DNA from: an uncultured Treponema sp.
GTDB lineage: Bacteria > Spirochaetota > Spirochaetia > Treponematales > Treponemataceae
Direction: 5' to 3'
Assembly: GCA_937915735.1 (NCBI GenBank)
Contig: CALGGS010000230.1
Coordinates: 1-5,554, forward strand
Length of the DNA: 5,554 nt
Shown here: in pieces, positions 5,402 through 5,554 of the stretch
Layout of the letters: every line of letters begins with the position of its first letter
Numbering within the stretch: the stretch's first letter is position 1
Program-made: the position numbers and the translations under genes
Notes under the pieces: model-generated
The model's database searches: none
The model's input: the letters and a program-made list of their open reading frames with translations, nothing else
What the model was told of the DNA's origin: nothing

Positions 5402-5443
5402 AAATAGAAGTTAGTAAATAGAAGTTGGGAAATAGGCAACTGG
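5402..5443. repeat. Three tandem 14-base units
   Basis: Consecutive units are AAATAGAAGTTAGT, AAATAGAAGTTGGG and AAATAGGCAACTGG. The first two share 12 of 14 bases and the third keeps the AAATAG start. A partial related sequence (AAAATTAGG) precedes them. They lie upstream of the SPOR gene, beyond its likely promoter. They may be a slippage-prone tract or part of an interspersed intergenic repeat. Confidence 0.6.
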
Positions 5444-5457
5444 GGATGACCAATAAG

Positions 5458-5522
5458 TTCAAAAAGTGTCATTTTCGACCTTGACCCGAAAATCTATTCA
5501 GCCCTAATTTCGACTTTTTGAA
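5458..5522. repeat. Nested palindromic intergenic repeat
   Basis: An outer perfect inverted repeat, TTCAAAAAGT (5458-5467) with ACTTTTTGAA (5513-5522), encloses an inner one, ATTTTCG (5471-5477) with CGAAAAT (5487-5493), which has a 9-base loop. The inner part, TGTCAT then a stem, CTTGAC in the loop region, and a stem followed by CT, has the layout of the short TGTCAT-stem-CTTG-stem-ATCT palindromes dispersed in many bacterial genomes. There is no T-run after the inner stem, so it is not a clear terminator. The A-rich outer arm could act weakly for a gene entering from the right on the minus strand. Confidence 0.6.
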
Positions 5523-5554
5523 TTTGCCAAACATTCAATCGGTAAGTTTTCAGT

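Overview
The window most resembles a host-associated Treponema (Spirochaetota). The reasons are an archaeal/vacuolar-type ATPase A subunit in a bacterial context, a predicted lipoprotein with a loose spirochaete-style lipobox (LFSC), a SPOR-domain envelope protein, and AT-rich intergenic DNA full of perfect hairpins. The genus is an inference from protein style and context; no database search was possible.

Bases 1-1270 (+ strand) are a mosaic. The 3' part of a phage-like structural (tail-type) gene is followed by a small CxxC protein gene of a kind seen in phage structural clusters. Its reading frame runs into the 3' remnant of thymidylate kinase (tmk). The tmk remnant overlaps the 5' remnant of prfB (release factor 2), which still carries a textbook +1 programmed frameshift site (AAGGAG, 3-nt spacer, CTT TGA C). 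The shifted prfB frame then runs without a stop into what looks like the last codons of the gene that normally precedes the V-ATPase A subunit, and ends in an ATGA overlap with atpA. So intact atpA sits behind two truncated housekeeping genes and a phage fragment. This part is also visibly more AT-rich than atpA. It is either a genuine rearrangement or a chimeric assembly join.

Bases 1267-3033 (+) hold a complete V/A-type ATP synthase catalytic subunit A with all expected nucleotide-binding motifs. No subunit B, D, I or K gene follows. Instead a convergent gene on the minus strand begins only 9 bases beyond the atpA stop.

Bases 3043-5326 (- strand) hold two envelope-associated genes. A SPOR-domain membrane protein (4391-5326) lies upstream and ends at a strong intrinsic terminator. 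An endonuclease/exonuclease/phosphatase-family lipoprotein (3043-4059) lies downstream. The 331-base gap between them contains a pair of about 54-base imperfect direct repeats and, between them, three consecutive perfect hairpins enclosed by a 9-bp closing stem. This looks like a structured interspersed element, possibly with promoter-like sequence. The last 228 bases (5327-5554) hold the upstream region of the SPOR gene, three 14-base tandem units and a nested palindromic repeat.
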